NCBI GenBank assembly: GCA_963596005.1
Contig: CAVBJF010000002.1
Coordinates: 186,001 to 250,000 of the forward strand
Length of the DNA: 64,000 nucleotides
Source: Gallibacter pasteurianus_A
GTDB lineage: Bacteria > Bacillota > Clostridia > Peptostreptococcales > Anaerovoracaceae
Direction of reading: 5' to 3'
Position numbers and translations under genes: made by a program. Below are positions 1-9,381 of this stretch, in pieces. Every line of letters begins with the position of its first letter. The stretch's first letter is position 1. The notes under the pieces were generated by a model. That model was given only the letters and a program-made list of their open reading frames with translations, made no database searches and was not told the DNA's origin.

Positions 1-495
1 AATGACGTGCTTGTAGTACTGGCGTTTTATGCAGTATTCAACATTACGGTAAATAACCCATTTATCGCAGGTGTATTGACGGTTGTAGGATATTCTATAA
101 ATGATACGATAGTTGTCTTCGATAGGATTAGAGAAAACAATGCGCTATTGAGAAGACCGGAGGAGGAAATAATAGACCTTTCGATAAACCAGACGCTTTC
201 GCGTTCTATCATGACTACATTTACAACGCTTATAGTTATGGTACCGATGTTTATTATGACAAATAGTACGCTTAGAGAATTTATATTACCGCTTATGGTC
301 GGAGTATCCGTAGGTTGTTTGTCATCAATATTCCTATGCAGTCCACTTTATTATGAATTTTCAAAGAGACATAATAAATCAAAGTATGAAAAAGCGATTG
401 CTGACGGCAAAAAGAAGAAAAAGAATAAATACATAGGCGCTACTGCAAAGGATAAAAAAGCAAAGGACGATAAAAACGATAAGATTTTGGTGTAA
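1..495 (+). CDS. secF: Protein translocase subunit SecF, C-terminal part (5' end outside window)
   Basis: SecF, with SecD, is a membrane component of the Sec translocon that uses proton-motive force to aid export of unfolded proteins. Only the last 164 residues are in the window; the frame is open from base 1. The SecF signature GYSINDTIVVFDRIREN is at visible residues 30-46, inside the membrane region, followed by two more hydrophobic segments and a Lys/Asp-rich cytoplasmic tail of about 40 residues. It could be the C-terminal half of a SecDF fusion, which cannot be decided here. It ends 27 nt before relA. In many Clostridia recJ and apt lie between secF and relA; here they do not. Confidence 0.93.
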   Translation, partial: NDVLVVLAFYAVFNITVNNPFIAGVLTVVGYSINDTIVVFDRIRENNALLRRPEEEIIDLSINQTLSRSIMTTFTTLIVMVPMFIMTNSTLREFILPLMVGVSVGCLSSIFLCSPLYYEFSKRHNKSKYEKAIADGKKKKKNKYIGATAKDKKAKDDKNDKILV

Positions 496-522
496 TATTA
501 CTAACCCAAAAGGAACCACATT

Positions 523-2688
523 ATGGAGACAAGGCAAGAATTTTTAGATGAAATACTCGAAATAAATCCCAAATACGACAGCTTTTTGATAGGAAAGGCT
601 TATGATGTTGCGGCTAAAATGCATGAAGGACAGCTTCGCAAATCAGGAGAGCCTTATCTTATCCATCCGATGGCTGTCGTAAAGATACTTGCCGAGCTTG
701 GAATGGATGAATACACCTTAGAAGCAGGCCTGCTTCATGATGTTGTTGAAGATACAGAATATACAAGCGAAATGCTTGAAGAAGAGTTCGGAAAAGAGGT
801 TGCTTTACTTGTAGATGGTGTTACAAAGATAAGCTCTCTTGCATATGAAAACAAAGAGGCACAGCAAGCAGAGACACTAAGGAAGATGTTTCTTGCTATG
901 TCAAAGGATATAAGGGTACTCATAATAAAGCTTGCAGATAGACTTCACAATTTGAGGACTATCAACTATATGACACCTAATAAGATAAGAGAAAAATGTA
1001 AGGAAACACTCGACATTTATGCGCCTCTTGCGAGCAGACTCGGTATATATTCTATAAAATTTGAGCTCGAGGATATATGTATGCAACACCTCTGGCCGGA
1101 CGAGTATGAAAAGCTAAAAAAAGAAATTGCCGAAAAAACCCGTGAAAGAGAGGGTGGTATAAACACGATCATAGAGGAGATTAACGAGACTATAAAGGAT
1201 ACAAATATCAATTATGAAATTTCCGGGCGAACTAAGCAGATATACAGCATATTTAGGAAGATGCGTTTTCAGAGAAAACAACTCGATGAAATCTTTGACT
1301 TGATGGCTGTGCGCATTATTGTCGATAGTGTTAAGGACTGTTATGCAATACTTGGCACAGTGCATTCCATATGGACTCCTATTCCTGGCAGATTTAAGGA
1401 TTATATAGCAATGCCAAAGCCTAATATGTATCAATCGATACATACGACGGTTATAGATGATCTCGGCGATCCGTTTGAGATACAGATACGAACAAAAGAA
1501 ATGCATCAGATTGCCGAATATGGTATTGCTGCACATTGGAAATATAAAGAAGGCATAAGCGCTGATACAGAAGAGGTAAAGCTATCGTGGCTCAGGCAAT
1601 CACTTGAGTGGCAAAAGGAACTCGACAATCCAACAGAATTTCTTGAAAGCCTAAAGATGGATCTTTTTGAAAATCAAGTATTTGTATTTACGCCAAAAGG
1701 TCGCGTTATGGAATTGCCGGCCGGAGCGACACCTCTTGATTTTGCATTTAAAATTCATTCTGAAGTCGGAGCAAAGTGCGTCGGTGCTAAGATAAACGGG
1801 AAGATGGTGACAATAGACCACAAGCTCGAAAATGGTGATATCGTGGAGATTGTTACTTCATCAAATGCGAGCGGACCTTCGATAGATTGGCTAAAGATTG
1901 TAAAAAGCGCTACGGCAAGGACAAAGATAAGACAGTGGTTAAAGCGTGAAAATAAGTCTGATGATGTTGAAAAAGGCAAATTGCTCTTAGATAAGTACAT
2001 TAGAAAAAAAGGATTTGAACCAAAGGAACTTGTAAAAAACACCTTTATTACAAAAGTGATAAAGGAAATGTCCTTTAAAGATGATAATGAGTTGTTTTTG
2101 CAAGCCAGCAATGGCGGTACGGTACTTTCAAACATTGGAACAAAACTGATTTCTTTTTACAATGCAAATAAAGAAAAAACCGAGACTAAAGAGAGTATCG
2201 ATGAGATAAAAAAGAAGCCTACACATCAAAAAGTTGATAACAAAGGTGTTGTCGTAAAGGGTGTTGACGGCTTGCTTGTCAGACTCTCAAAATGTTGTAA
2301 TCCTGTGCCGGGAGATGAAATTATAGGATATATAACAAAAGGGCGAGGTGTTTCGGTACACAGAAAGGATTGTCCTAATATGGTTGCTCTTCCGGAAGAG
2401 GAAAAAAAGCGATTTATCGAAGTCGAATGGGTGCAGCAGACCGGCGAGGGCTACGAAGCTGATATAACAATCATTGCAGAGGACAGGAGATGCTTATTTT
2501 CCGATATTTCTAAAACCTGTGATAATGCGGGTACAAGTATTACAAGTGTTAATGCAAAAGCAGACAAGGATGGAATGGCAACTGTCAGCTTGACAGTTTT
2601 GATTTCAAATACAGGTCAGATAAGTAAGCTAATGCTTTCCATGAAGAGTATAGAGGGCGTTTACGAAGTTTACAGGAGTAAGGTATGA
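523..2688 (+). CDS. relA: Bifunctional (p)ppGpp synthetase/hydrolase, RelA/SpoT family
   Basis: Makes and degrades the stringent-response alarmone (p)ppGpp. The 721-residue length and domain order are those of a full-length Rsh enzyme. The N-terminal HD hydrolase domain has HDVVED at 72-77 and LADRLHN at 137-143. The synthetase domain has RFKD at 289-292, the charge type of bifunctional Rsh, and EIQIRT at 318-323. A TGS domain lies at about 385-450 and a C-terminal ACT domain at about 650-721. Both hydrolase and synthetase motifs are intact, so both activities are expected. The start ATG follows an AAAGGA-type ribosome site. The stop overlaps the next gene in an ATGA arrangement, implying translational coupling. 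Confidence 0.96.
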   Translation: METRQEFLDEILEINPKYDSFLIGKAYDVAAKMHEGQLRKSGEPYLIHPMAVVKILAELGMDEYTLEAGLLHDVVEDTEYTSEMLEEEFGKEVALLVDGVTKISSLAYENKEAQQAETLRKMFLAMSKDIRVLIIKLADRLHNLRTINYMTPNKIREKCKETLDIYAPLASRLGIYSIKFELEDICMQHLWPDEYEKLKKEIAEKTREREGGINTIIEEINETIKDTNINYEISGRTKQIYSIFRKMRFQRKQLDEIFDLMAVRIIVDSVKDCYAILGTVHSIWTPIPGRFKDYIAMPKPNMYQSIHTTVIDDLGDPFEIQIRTKEMHQIAEYGIAAHWKYKEGISADTEEVKLSWLRQSLEWQKELDNPTEFLESLKMDLFENQVFVFTPKGRVMELPAGATPLDFAFKIHSEVGAKCVGAKINGKMVTIDHKLENGDIVEIVTSSNASGPSIDWLKIVKSATARTKIRQWLKRENKSDDVEKGKLLLDKYIRKKGFEPKELVKNTFITKVIKEMSFKDDNELFLQASNGGTVLSNIGTKLISFYNANKEKTETKESIDEIKKKPTHQKVDNKGVVVKGVDGLLVRLSKCCNPVPGDEIIGYITKGRGVSVHRKDCPNMVALPEEEKKRFIEVEWVQQTGEGYEADITIIAEDRRCLFSDISKTCDNAGTSITSVNAKADKDGMATVSLTVLISNTGQISKLMLSMKSIEGVYEVYRSKV

Positions 2689-3299
2689 AGATGATTAACT
2701 TGCCGTCAGGACCGCTGATGGTAAATACATATTTAGTTTGGGACGAAAATACAAACGAAGGATTTATAGTAGATCCCGGTGGCTTTAATGAGCGAATAGC
2801 AAATACTATAGAAAAAGAAAATATAGATTTAAAGTATATTATTTTGACTCATGGACATGGCGATCATATAGGCGGTGTGATTCCTATGAAAGAAAAATAC
2901 GGCAGCAAAATAGTTGTGTCTAAGGATGAGCTCCCGTTACTTTCTGATCCTGCATATAATATGTCGGCTGATTTCGGAAATCCTGTTGTGATAATTCCGG
3001 ATATTTCAGTGGGTGAGTTTGAGACTCTAAAGGTAGGCGAAGCGGAACTGGTATTCATAATGACGCCCGGTCATAGCCCGGGTAGTATGTGCATAAAGAT
3101 GGGCAAGATTTTATTTAGCGGCGATACGCTGTTTCAGGCCTCTGTCGGTAGAACGGATTTTAGAGGCGGATCTCTTCCAACTCTTATAAAGAGCATAAAA
3201 GAAAAATTATTTGTTTTGGACGATGATACGCAGGTTTTTCCGGGGCATATGGGAAAAACTACGATAGGCTTTGAAAAGGAGCACAATCCTTTTGTATAG
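2685..3299 (+). CDS. MBL-fold metallo-hydrolase (glyoxalase II-like)
   Basis: A 204-residue metallo-beta-lactamase-fold protein. The zinc-binding HxHxDH motif is complete (H56, H58, D60, H61) and is followed by the further ligands expected of glyoxalase II-type enzymes: TPGHSPG, SGDTLF and FPGH near the C-terminus. It is shorter than true glyoxalase II and resembles the single-domain YcbL/YqgX group, whose substrates are thioesters or unknown. It starts inside the relA stop codon (ATGA overlap). The position between relA and hemZ is conserved in Clostridia, but that does not reveal the substrate. Family assignment is firm; the reaction is not. Confidence 0.88.
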   Translation: MKMINLPSGPLMVNTYLVWDENTNEGFIVDPGGFNERIANTIEKENIDLKYIILTHGHGDHIGGVIPMKEKYGSKIVVSKDELPLLSDPAYNMSADFGNPVVIIPDISVGEFETLKVGEAELVFIMTPGHSPGSMCIKMGKILFSGDTLFQASVGRTDFRGGSLPTLIKSIKEKLFVLDDDTQVFPGHMGKTTIGFEKEHNPFV

Positions 3300-4701
3300 T
3301 TTTAGATTAAATAATGTAAAAAAGGCGCATCAATATGAGGAGCTTATAAAAGCATTTTTAAAGCAGGAAGAGTTTTTAATTGTGCTTGATAAGCGAGATG
3401 AAAATGCATCAAATACTATTTCGCTTGCCGAATACGAAGCTGAGCTTTGCGCAAAAAGTAATGATAAATATTTTGAACTCACATATACAGGCGATAAGAA
3501 CAAGCTAAAAAGAGAAATATTCGATTTGTTAAAAGCTGAGCTTAAAGAGAGCTTGCCATGGGGCATAATCACGGGCATAAGACCTGTAAAGCTGTTTGGC
3601 GAGCTTGTAAACGAAACGGATAATATCGATTCTGCAATAGATATTTTTCAAAGTGAATATTATGTTTCTGATGAAAAGACAAGGCTTGTAGAAAAGATAT
3701 ATAAAAGGCAGACAGAGAATGTAGGCAGTGCGGACAAAAACAGCATCGGCCTCTATATAGGTATTCCGTTTTGCCCGAGTAGATGTTTATATTGCTCGTT
3801 TACATCAAATGTGGCAAAGAGAGGGGAAATTCAGCGTTATTTAAAGGCTTTATTCAAAGAAATCGAGGCTATAGCTGGAGAGATAAGCAAAAAAAAGCTC
3901 AAAATAGAAAGCGTATATATCGGTGGCGGTACGCCTACTGCACTTAATGATGAGCAGCTAAGGAAACTATTGCAAATGCTTTGTAACTGCTTTGATTTCA
4001 AAGATGTAAAGGAGTTTACGCTTGAAGCAGGCAGACCGGATACAATAACAGAAGAAAAGCTCAAAATAGCAAAAAGGTTTGGCGTAGACAGGATAAGCAT
4101 AAACCCGCAAACTATGAATGACAATACGTTGGAGCTGATAGGCAGAAAGCATACAGGTGAGCAGATAATAAAAAGCGCAAGGCTTGCAAAAGAGATAGGC
4201 TTTTCGCATATAAATATGGATATAATCACAGGCTTACCATCAGAAAGCCTAGACGATTTTAAATTGACGGTAGATAAAATTTTAGAGCTAAAGCCGACAA
4301 ACATAACGGTGCATACGCTTGCACTAAAGAAAAAATCGAGGCTTGCGCAAGAGGATGAATACTACAATTACAAGCATGCAAATGTAGCAGAAGCCATGAC
4401 AAAGTACGCACATGATGCGCTTGGCGAAGCGGGATATTTACCATACTACCTTTACAGGCAAAAAAATATGACAGGCAACGATGAAAATGTAGGCTTTTGC
4501 GAGGATAAGGCAGAAAGCATTTATAACATAAGGATAATGGATGAACATCAAAGCATATTGGCACTTGGAGCAGGTGGCGTGTCAAAGCGTTATTTCTCTG
4601 AGGAAAACAGACTCGAGCGAGTACCTAATGTTTTGAATTATGAGATTTATATAGATAGAATTGATGAGATGATAATGCGAAAAAAGCACAGCTTTTTTTA
4701 A
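3292..4701 (+). CDS. hemZ: Radical SAM coproporphyrinogen dehydrogenase-like protein HemZ
   Basis: A radical SAM enzyme of the oxygen-independent coproporphyrinogen III oxidase superfamily, HemZ subgroup. The cluster motif CPSRCLYC (CxxxCxxC) lies at about residues 161-168, after a roughly 150-residue N-terminal region carrying the HemZ hallmark GIITGIRPVKL. GGGTPT follows as the SAM-binding strand. I place the start at TTG 3292 because AAAAGGAG at 3273-3280 sits 11 nt upstream; an in-frame TTG at 3271 would overlap that site and has none of its own. The gene overlaps the MBL gene by 8 nt. In anaerobes that make no heme the true substrate is uncertain. hisS follows 12 nt later. Confidence 0.88.
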   Translation: MYSFRLNNVKKAHQYEELIKAFLKQEEFLIVLDKRDENASNTISLAEYEAELCAKSNDKYFELTYTGDKNKLKREIFDLLKAELKESLPWGIITGIRPVKLFGELVNETDNIDSAIDIFQSEYYVSDEKTRLVEKIYKRQTENVGSADKNSIGLYIGIPFCPSRCLYCSFTSNVAKRGEIQRYLKALFKEIEAIAGEISKKKLKIESVYIGGGTPTALNDEQLRKLLQMLCNCFDFKDVKEFTLEAGRPDTITEEKLKIAKRFGVDRISINPQTMNDNTLELIGRKHTGEQIIKSARLAKEIGFSHINMDIITGLPSESLDDFKLTVDKILELKPTNITVHTLALKKKSRLAQEDEYYNYKHANVAEAMTKYAHDALGEAGYLPYYLYRQKNMTGNDENVGFCEDKAESIYNIRIMDEHQSILALGAGGVSKRYFSEENRLERVPNVLNYEIYIDRIDEMIMRKKHSFF

Positions 4702-4713
4702 GGAGGTAGTGAT

Positions 4714-5970
4714 ATGTTGACTATGGCACCAAAAGGCACAAAAGATATGATGCCGGAAGATGCGTATAAATGGCATTACATAGAAAAAGTATTTACAGAA
4801 ATTTGTAAAAAATACAATTTTAAGGAAATCAGAACTCCTGACTTTGAGCATACCGAATTATTTATAAGAGGAGTCGGAGATACGACAGATATCGTCCAAA
4901 AGGAAATGTATACCTGGGAGCAAGGCAAAAGAAGCCTTACGCTAAGACCTGAGGGCACTTCGCCTGTGATGAGGGCTCACATCGAAAATAAGGCGTATGC
5001 AAATCCACAACCGACAAAGTATTTTTACAACATTTCTTGCTTTAGATACGAAAAGCCACAATCGGGTAGATTGAGACAGTTCCACCAGTTTGGCACAGAA
5101 ATTTTCGGATCACGTAGCATGGTTGCAGATGCCGAAATCATATCGCTTGCATACGAGTTTTTAAACGAGCTTGGAATAAAAAATTTGACACTTGAGATAA
5201 ACTCGGTAGGATGTCCTAAGTGTCGCAAGGAGCACAGAGAAGCTTTAAAAAGGTTTTTAGAGCCAAACTATGACAAGCTGTGTGATACATGTAAACAAAG
5301 ATACGAAAAAAATCCTATGCGCATCATCGATTGCAAGAGCAGTGAATGTCAAAAGCTGATAGAGGGCGCTCCGATGATGATTGATTACCTTTGCGATGAT
5401 TGCAAAAATGATTTCAATCAGTTAAAGGAGCTTCTTGATGCGATAGGGATAAAATATGATGTAAATCCGGGAATAGTGCGAGGTCTTGATTATTATACAA
5501 AGACGGCATTTGAATTTGTAACAGATACTATAGGAGCACAGGGTACGGTTTGTGGTGGCGGTCGTTATGACAATCTCGGAGATGAGCTGGGCGGAAGCCA
5601 GATACCGGGTGTAGGCTTTGGACTCGGCAAGGAAAGATTGTTACTTGTCATGGAAGCAAACGGCGTTGAAATTCCAAAGGAAGATGATGTAGATGCACTT
5701 ATCGCATACTTGGGTGAAAGTGAGAGAAATGTCGCTCTGAAATTAGCGAACGATCTCAGAAGAAAAGGGTACAATGTTGAGATAGATTGTATGGAGAGAA
5801 ATTTAAAGGGACAGTTTAAACTTGCTGACAGAGTCGGTGCAAAAAAGACAATAGTGATAGGGGAAGACGAGCTTAAAAACGGTGTAGTTTCAATAAAAAC
5901 CATGGCGACTTCAAGTCAAGATGAGGTGCCGTTTGAACTAGCGCGAATTGAAGAAGCGCTTTTGAAATGA
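4714..5970 (+). CDS. hisS: Histidine--tRNA ligase
   Basis: Class II aminoacyl-tRNA synthetase that attaches histidine to tRNA-His. Its 418 residues match the bacterial homodimeric form. Visible marks are RPEGTSPVMRA at 78-88, the motif 2 region RYEKPQSGRLRQFHQFGTE, the histidine-specific GLDYYTKTAFEF and the motif 3 glycine-rich stretch GVGFGLGKERL. The C-terminal anticodon-binding domain covers about the last 95 residues. A strong AAGGAGG site is placed 6-7 nt before ATG 4714. It is followed by aspS after 67 nt, the usual hisS-aspS pair of Firmicutes. No T-box leader precedes it. Confidence 0.97.
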   Translation: MLTMAPKGTKDMMPEDAYKWHYIEKVFTEICKKYNFKEIRTPDFEHTELFIRGVGDTTDIVQKEMYTWEQGKRSLTLRPEGTSPVMRAHIENKAYANPQPTKYFYNISCFRYEKPQSGRLRQFHQFGTEIFGSRSMVADAEIISLAYEFLNELGIKNLTLEINSVGCPKCRKEHREALKRFLEPNYDKLCDTCKQRYEKNPMRIIDCKSSECQKLIEGAPMMIDYLCDDCKNDFNQLKELLDAIGIKYDVNPGIVRGLDYYTKTAFEFVTDTIGAQGTVCGGGRYDNLGDELGGSQIPGVGFGLGKERLLLVMEANGVEIPKEDDVDALIAYLGESERNVALKLANDLRRKGYNVEIDCMERNLKGQFKLADRVGAKKTIVIGEDELKNGVVSIKTMATSSQDEVPFELARIEEALLK

Positions 5971-6037
5971 TAACCTATTTAATATCTATCATAGTAATAA
6001 AAATTTATAACAAATAAAACATATACTGGAGAAAGAG

Positions 6038-7810
6038 ATGTCAAATATTTTTAAAAGAACACATATGTGCGGAGAGTTAAATGCAAAGGATATTGGCAAA
6101 ACGGTTGTTTTAAACGGCTGGATTGCAAAGAGGCGAAACCTCGGAGCTTTGATTTTCTGCGATTTAAGAGATAAAAGCGGTATAACACAGATAGTTTTTG
6201 ATGACAAAATCCCAAAGGAGCTTTTTGAAAAGGCGGACACGCTGCGCAGCGAATTTGTCGTAGGTATCAAGGGAGAAGTAAAAGAAAGGGAATCAAAAAA
6301 TCCGGAGCTTCCTACCGGAGAGATAGAGGTGTTTGCCGACGATTTAATTATTTACAGTAAGGCAGACACACCGCCTATCTATGTAAAAGATGACGATAAT
6401 GTAGATGATAATCTAAGGCTAAAATACAGATATCTCGATTTAAGAAAACATAAAATGCAACAAAATCTTACATTCAGAAATAAAATCACAAAATGTGCGA
6501 GAGACTATTATTATGACAACGGCTTTACAGAAGTCGAAACACCGATGCTTATGAAACCGACTCCGGAGGGAGCAAGGGATTTCCTAGTGCCCTCAAGGAT
6601 TCAGCACGGTTCGTTTTATGCATTGCCACAGTCACCACAGCTGTTCAAACAGCTTTTGATGGTTGCGGGTACAGACAGATATGTGCAGATTACAAAATGC
6701 TTTAGAGACGAAGACTTGAGAGCAGACAGACAGCCGGAATTCACACAGATAGACCTTGAGATGTCATTTGTAGATCAGGATGATGTCATCGAAGTAAACG
6801 AAGGCTTTTTAAAAAAGCTTTTTAAAGATGTAAAGGGCATAGATATAAAGCTTCCGCTTACACGCATAACATACGATGAGGCAATGGAAAGATTTGGAAG
6901 CGATAAGCCCGATACGAGATTTGGCTTTGAACTAAAAAAGTTAAATGATTTGGTTTCAGGTTGCGAATTTAAAGTATTTACGGACGCACTTCAAAATGGC
7001 GGAGATGTCAGAGGTATCTGTATAGACGGCGGAGCAGAAATTTATACGAGGAAAAAAATAGATAAGCTTATAGAAGCATCAAAAAGCTACGGTGCAAAGG
7101 GGCTCGTGTGGATAAAATTAGCAGAGGGCGAGATTACATCATCTGTAAATAAATTTTTCTCACAGCAGGAACTTCTTGAAATTGCAAAGGTTTTTGATGC
7201 TAAGGACAAGGACCTCATACTCATATGCTCAGACAAACCAAAGGTAGTATTCGATACATTAGGCTTTTTGAGAAGACATATAGCAGGTGAGATGGGACTT
7301 TTAGACGATAATATTTATAACCTGCTTTGGGTTGTTGATTTTCCGCTCTTTGAGGAAGATAGCGAAACGGGCGTTCTCAGTGCTATGCACCATCCATTCA
7401 CATCTCCTAAGAAGGAGGATATAAACCTGCTTGATACGGAGCCGCAAAAGGTAAAAGCGAATGCGTATGATATAGTCCTAAACGGTGTGGAGCTTGGTGG
7501 AGGATCTATAAGGATCCACGATAGAGAGCTTCAAACAAAAATGTTTAAAATCTTAGGTATTAGCGACAGCGAAATAGAAGAAAAATTCGGATTTTTAGTT
7601 GAGGCATTTAAATATGGCGCACCTCCTCACGGAGGACTTGCATACGGGCTTGATAGAATGGTTATGCTACTTGCAGGAGAAAACAGTATACGAGAAGTTA
7701 TGGCATTCCCTAAAAATCAGGCGGCACAGTGTATGGTTTCCGAAGCTCCGGGCAAGGTTACAGATGAGCAGCTTGCTGAGCTCGGACTAAGAAGAGGTGA
7801 CGATAAGTAG
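6038..7810 (+). CDS. aspS: Aspartate--tRNA ligase
   Basis: Class II synthetase that charges tRNA-Asp, or tRNA-Asp and tRNA-Asn if the non-discriminating type; the sequence alone does not settle which. It has an N-terminal OB-fold anticodon-binding domain (about 15-105), motif 2 FRDEDLRADRQPEFTQID at 222-239, a GAD insertion domain in the middle and motif 3 GGLAYGLDRM near 552-561. The 590-residue length is that of the bacterial form. The 67-nt gap from hisS has an AGAAAGAGATG ribosome site but no clear promoter or T-box, so it is probably read through from upstream. nadD-yqeK starts 3 nt after the stop. Confidence 0.97.
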   Translation: MSNIFKRTHMCGELNAKDIGKTVVLNGWIAKRRNLGALIFCDLRDKSGITQIVFDDKIPKELFEKADTLRSEFVVGIKGEVKERESKNPELPTGEIEVFADDLIIYSKADTPPIYVKDDDNVDDNLRLKYRYLDLRKHKMQQNLTFRNKITKCARDYYYDNGFTEVETPMLMKPTPEGARDFLVPSRIQHGSFYALPQSPQLFKQLLMVAGTDRYVQITKCFRDEDLRADRQPEFTQIDLEMSFVDQDDVIEVNEGFLKKLFKDVKGIDIKLPLTRITYDEAMERFGSDKPDTRFGFELKKLNDLVSGCEFKVFTDALQNGGDVRGICIDGGAEIYTRKKIDKLIEASKSYGAKGLVWIKLAEGEITSSVNKFFSQQELLEIAKVFDAKDKDLILICSDKPKVVFDTLGFLRRHIAGEMGLLDDNIYNLLWVVDFPLFEEDSETGVLSAMHHPFTSPKKEDINLLDTEPQKVKANAYDIVLNGVELGGGSIRIHDRELQTKMFKILGISDSEIEEKFGFLVEAFKYGAPPHGGLAYGLDRMVMLLAGENSIREVMAFPKNQAAQCMVSEAPGKVTDEQLAELGLRRGDDK

Positions 7811-7813
7811 CTT

Positions 7814-9025
7814 ATGAAAAAAATCGGAATAATGGGTGGCTCATTTGATCCGATTCATAATGGGCATATAAATTTAGCAATAGATGTCAAAAACAAGCTT
7901 TCACTTGATATGATAATATTTATGCCGGCGGGCGTACAGCCATTTAAGATAGGCAAAAAGGTTACGAGTGCAAAGGACAGACTTGCGATGATAAATCTTG
8001 CAATCAAAGGGCTTGATGGATTTGATGTTTCAGAGATTGAGATAAAAAGTTCTGAAATTTCCTATACATATCTTTCGCTTAGAGAAATCAGACAAAAAGT
8101 TGGTGGTAAAGCAGAAATTTACTTTATAACAGGCACAGATACCTTCTTAGATATACTTACATGGCAGCATGCCGATGAGCTTCTGACAGATAATAAGTTC
8201 ATAGTAGGTGACGCAAGACCCGGCTGTGAAAATTCTAAGCTTGACAGCGTTATAGCTGAAGCGAAAAGGCTTTACGGTACAGATGTTTATAAGGTAGACA
8301 ATAGGCAGTTTGATATTTCGTCGAGCCAAATAAGGAAAAAGATTATCAGTGGTGAAGATATATCAAAGCTCGTTCCAAAGGCTGTTAATGATTACATAAA
8401 AGCAAAAAAACTTTATCGTGAAAGTGATGAAGAAGAATTCGAGAAGCTGTTTGAAAATTTAAAAAAATATGTCAGCGCAAGAGTTTCCGCAAAAAGATGG
8501 GACCATACACAAAAGGTAGCAGAAGAAGCGGTAAAGCTCTGCAAAATTCACAGTGAAGATATAAAAAAAGCAAAAATAGCAGGCATATTTCATGATGCGG
8601 CAAAGGAAATTTCGTTAGAAGAGTCAAATGAGCTTGTAAAAAAATACGGCTTAGGCGACAAATATATAGATAACAAGAATTTGGCACATGGCAAGATAGC
8701 TTCAAAGCTCATACAAAGTGAGTTTGGGATAAAGGATGAGGATATTATAAATGCCATCTCATATCATACGACAGGCAGAGCGGGTATGAGCAAACTTGAG
8801 GAGATAATATTTGTAGCCGATGCAATAGAGCCAAACAGGTGTTATGACGGTGTAGACGAAATAAGAAAAATAACATATAAGGATTTAGACAGAGGCTGTT
8901 ATGTGACGGTTGTCGGTACGATTGAAAGCCTTTATAAAAGAAATATTTTGCCTATTGATGACGATACGCTTAAGGCAGAAAAATATTTTAAAGAGCTGTT
9001 AGATAAAAAGGAGAAAGGAAACTAA
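7814..9025 (+). CDS. nadD: Fused nicotinate-nucleotide adenylyltransferase (NadD) and YqeK-type HD hydrolase
   Basis: One continuous 403-residue frame holds two enzymes usually encoded by adjacent genes. Residues 1-200 are NadD, which adenylylates nicotinate mononucleotide in NAD synthesis: the nucleotidyltransferase motif GGSFDPIHNGH is at 8-18 and ISSSQIRKKI at 168-177. Residues about 210-403 are a YqeK-type HD domain with H231 in RWDHTQ and HD at 260-261 in AGIFHDAAKE; YqeK relatives hydrolyse Ap4A symmetrically. An acidic linker (ESDEEEFEKLFE) joins them. No stop or frameshift separates the halves. The next gene is rsfS, matching the nadD-yqeK-rsfS order of other Firmicutes. Confidence 0.92.
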   Translation: MKKIGIMGGSFDPIHNGHINLAIDVKNKLSLDMIIFMPAGVQPFKIGKKVTSAKDRLAMINLAIKGLDGFDVSEIEIKSSEISYTYLSLREIRQKVGGKAEIYFITGTDTFLDILTWQHADELLTDNKFIVGDARPGCENSKLDSVIAEAKRLYGTDVYKVDNRQFDISSSQIRKKIISGEDISKLVPKAVNDYIKAKKLYRESDEEEFEKLFENLKKYVSARVSAKRWDHTQKVAEEAVKLCKIHSEDIKKAKIAGIFHDAAKEISLEESNELVKKYGLGDKYIDNKNLAHGKIASKLIQSEFGIKDEDIINAISYHTTGRAGMSKLEEIIFVADAIEPNRCYDGVDEIRKITYKDLDRGCYVTVVGTIESLYKRNILPIDDDTLKAEKYFKELLDKKEKGN

Positions 9026-9033
9026 GATAATAT

Positions 9034-9381
9034 ATGGATATAAAAGAATTTGCACTTATTGCGGCAGATGCGTTAGATAATAAAAAGGCGAGCGATATAC
9101 TTATACTTGATATTGCTCAAAAATCGCAGATAGCGGACTATATGATATTGGCAACAGGTACAAATGAAAGAGCGATAGGTGCTCAGGCAGATGAAGTTGA
9201 AGATATGCTTTATGAGGCAGGTTTAAATGTCAGAAGCATAGAGGGTAAAAAGGAATCCGGCTGGATACTTATGGATTTCGGTGACTTAATAATAAATATT
9301 TTGACTAAGGAAAAGAGAGAAAACTACAACATTGAAAGCGTATGGGCAGATTGTGAAACTCTAAATTGGGAGGCGAATTAA
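9034..9381 (+). CDS. rsfS: Ribosomal silencing factor RsfS
   Basis: A 115-residue protein of the RsfS/DUF143 (Iojap) family. It binds uL14 on the large ribosomal subunit and blocks subunit joining in starved cells. The family pattern is visible in IADYMILATGTNERAIGA and the C-terminal segment SGWILMDFGDLIINIL. It follows the nadD-yqeK fusion by 8 nt and its stop abuts the leuS start directly (stop 9379-9381, ATG 9382). Linking it to synthetase genes and relA places translation down-regulation in one operon. Confidence 0.95.
   Translation: MDIKEFALIAADALDNKKASDILILDIAQKSQIADYMILATGTNERAIGAQADEVEDMLYEAGLNVRSIEGKKESGWILMDFGDLIINILTKEKRENYNIESVWADCETLNWEAN

Noticed and set aside
1114..1536. Minus-strand open frame of 140 codons inside relA
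   Set aside because: It lies wholly antisense to relA, has no ribosome site or recognisable domain, and is a shadow of the strong coding bias on the other strand.
3837..4304. Minus-strand open frame of 155 codons inside hemZ
   Set aside because: Antisense to a confident gene, Ser/Leu-rich composition typical of reverse-strand shadows of Lys/Glu-rich proteins.
4702..6037. T-box or other riboswitch ahead of the aminoacyl-tRNA synthetase genes
   Set aside because: Gaps before hisS, aspS, leuS and glyS are 0-67 nt and contain no T-box sequence or long leader structure.
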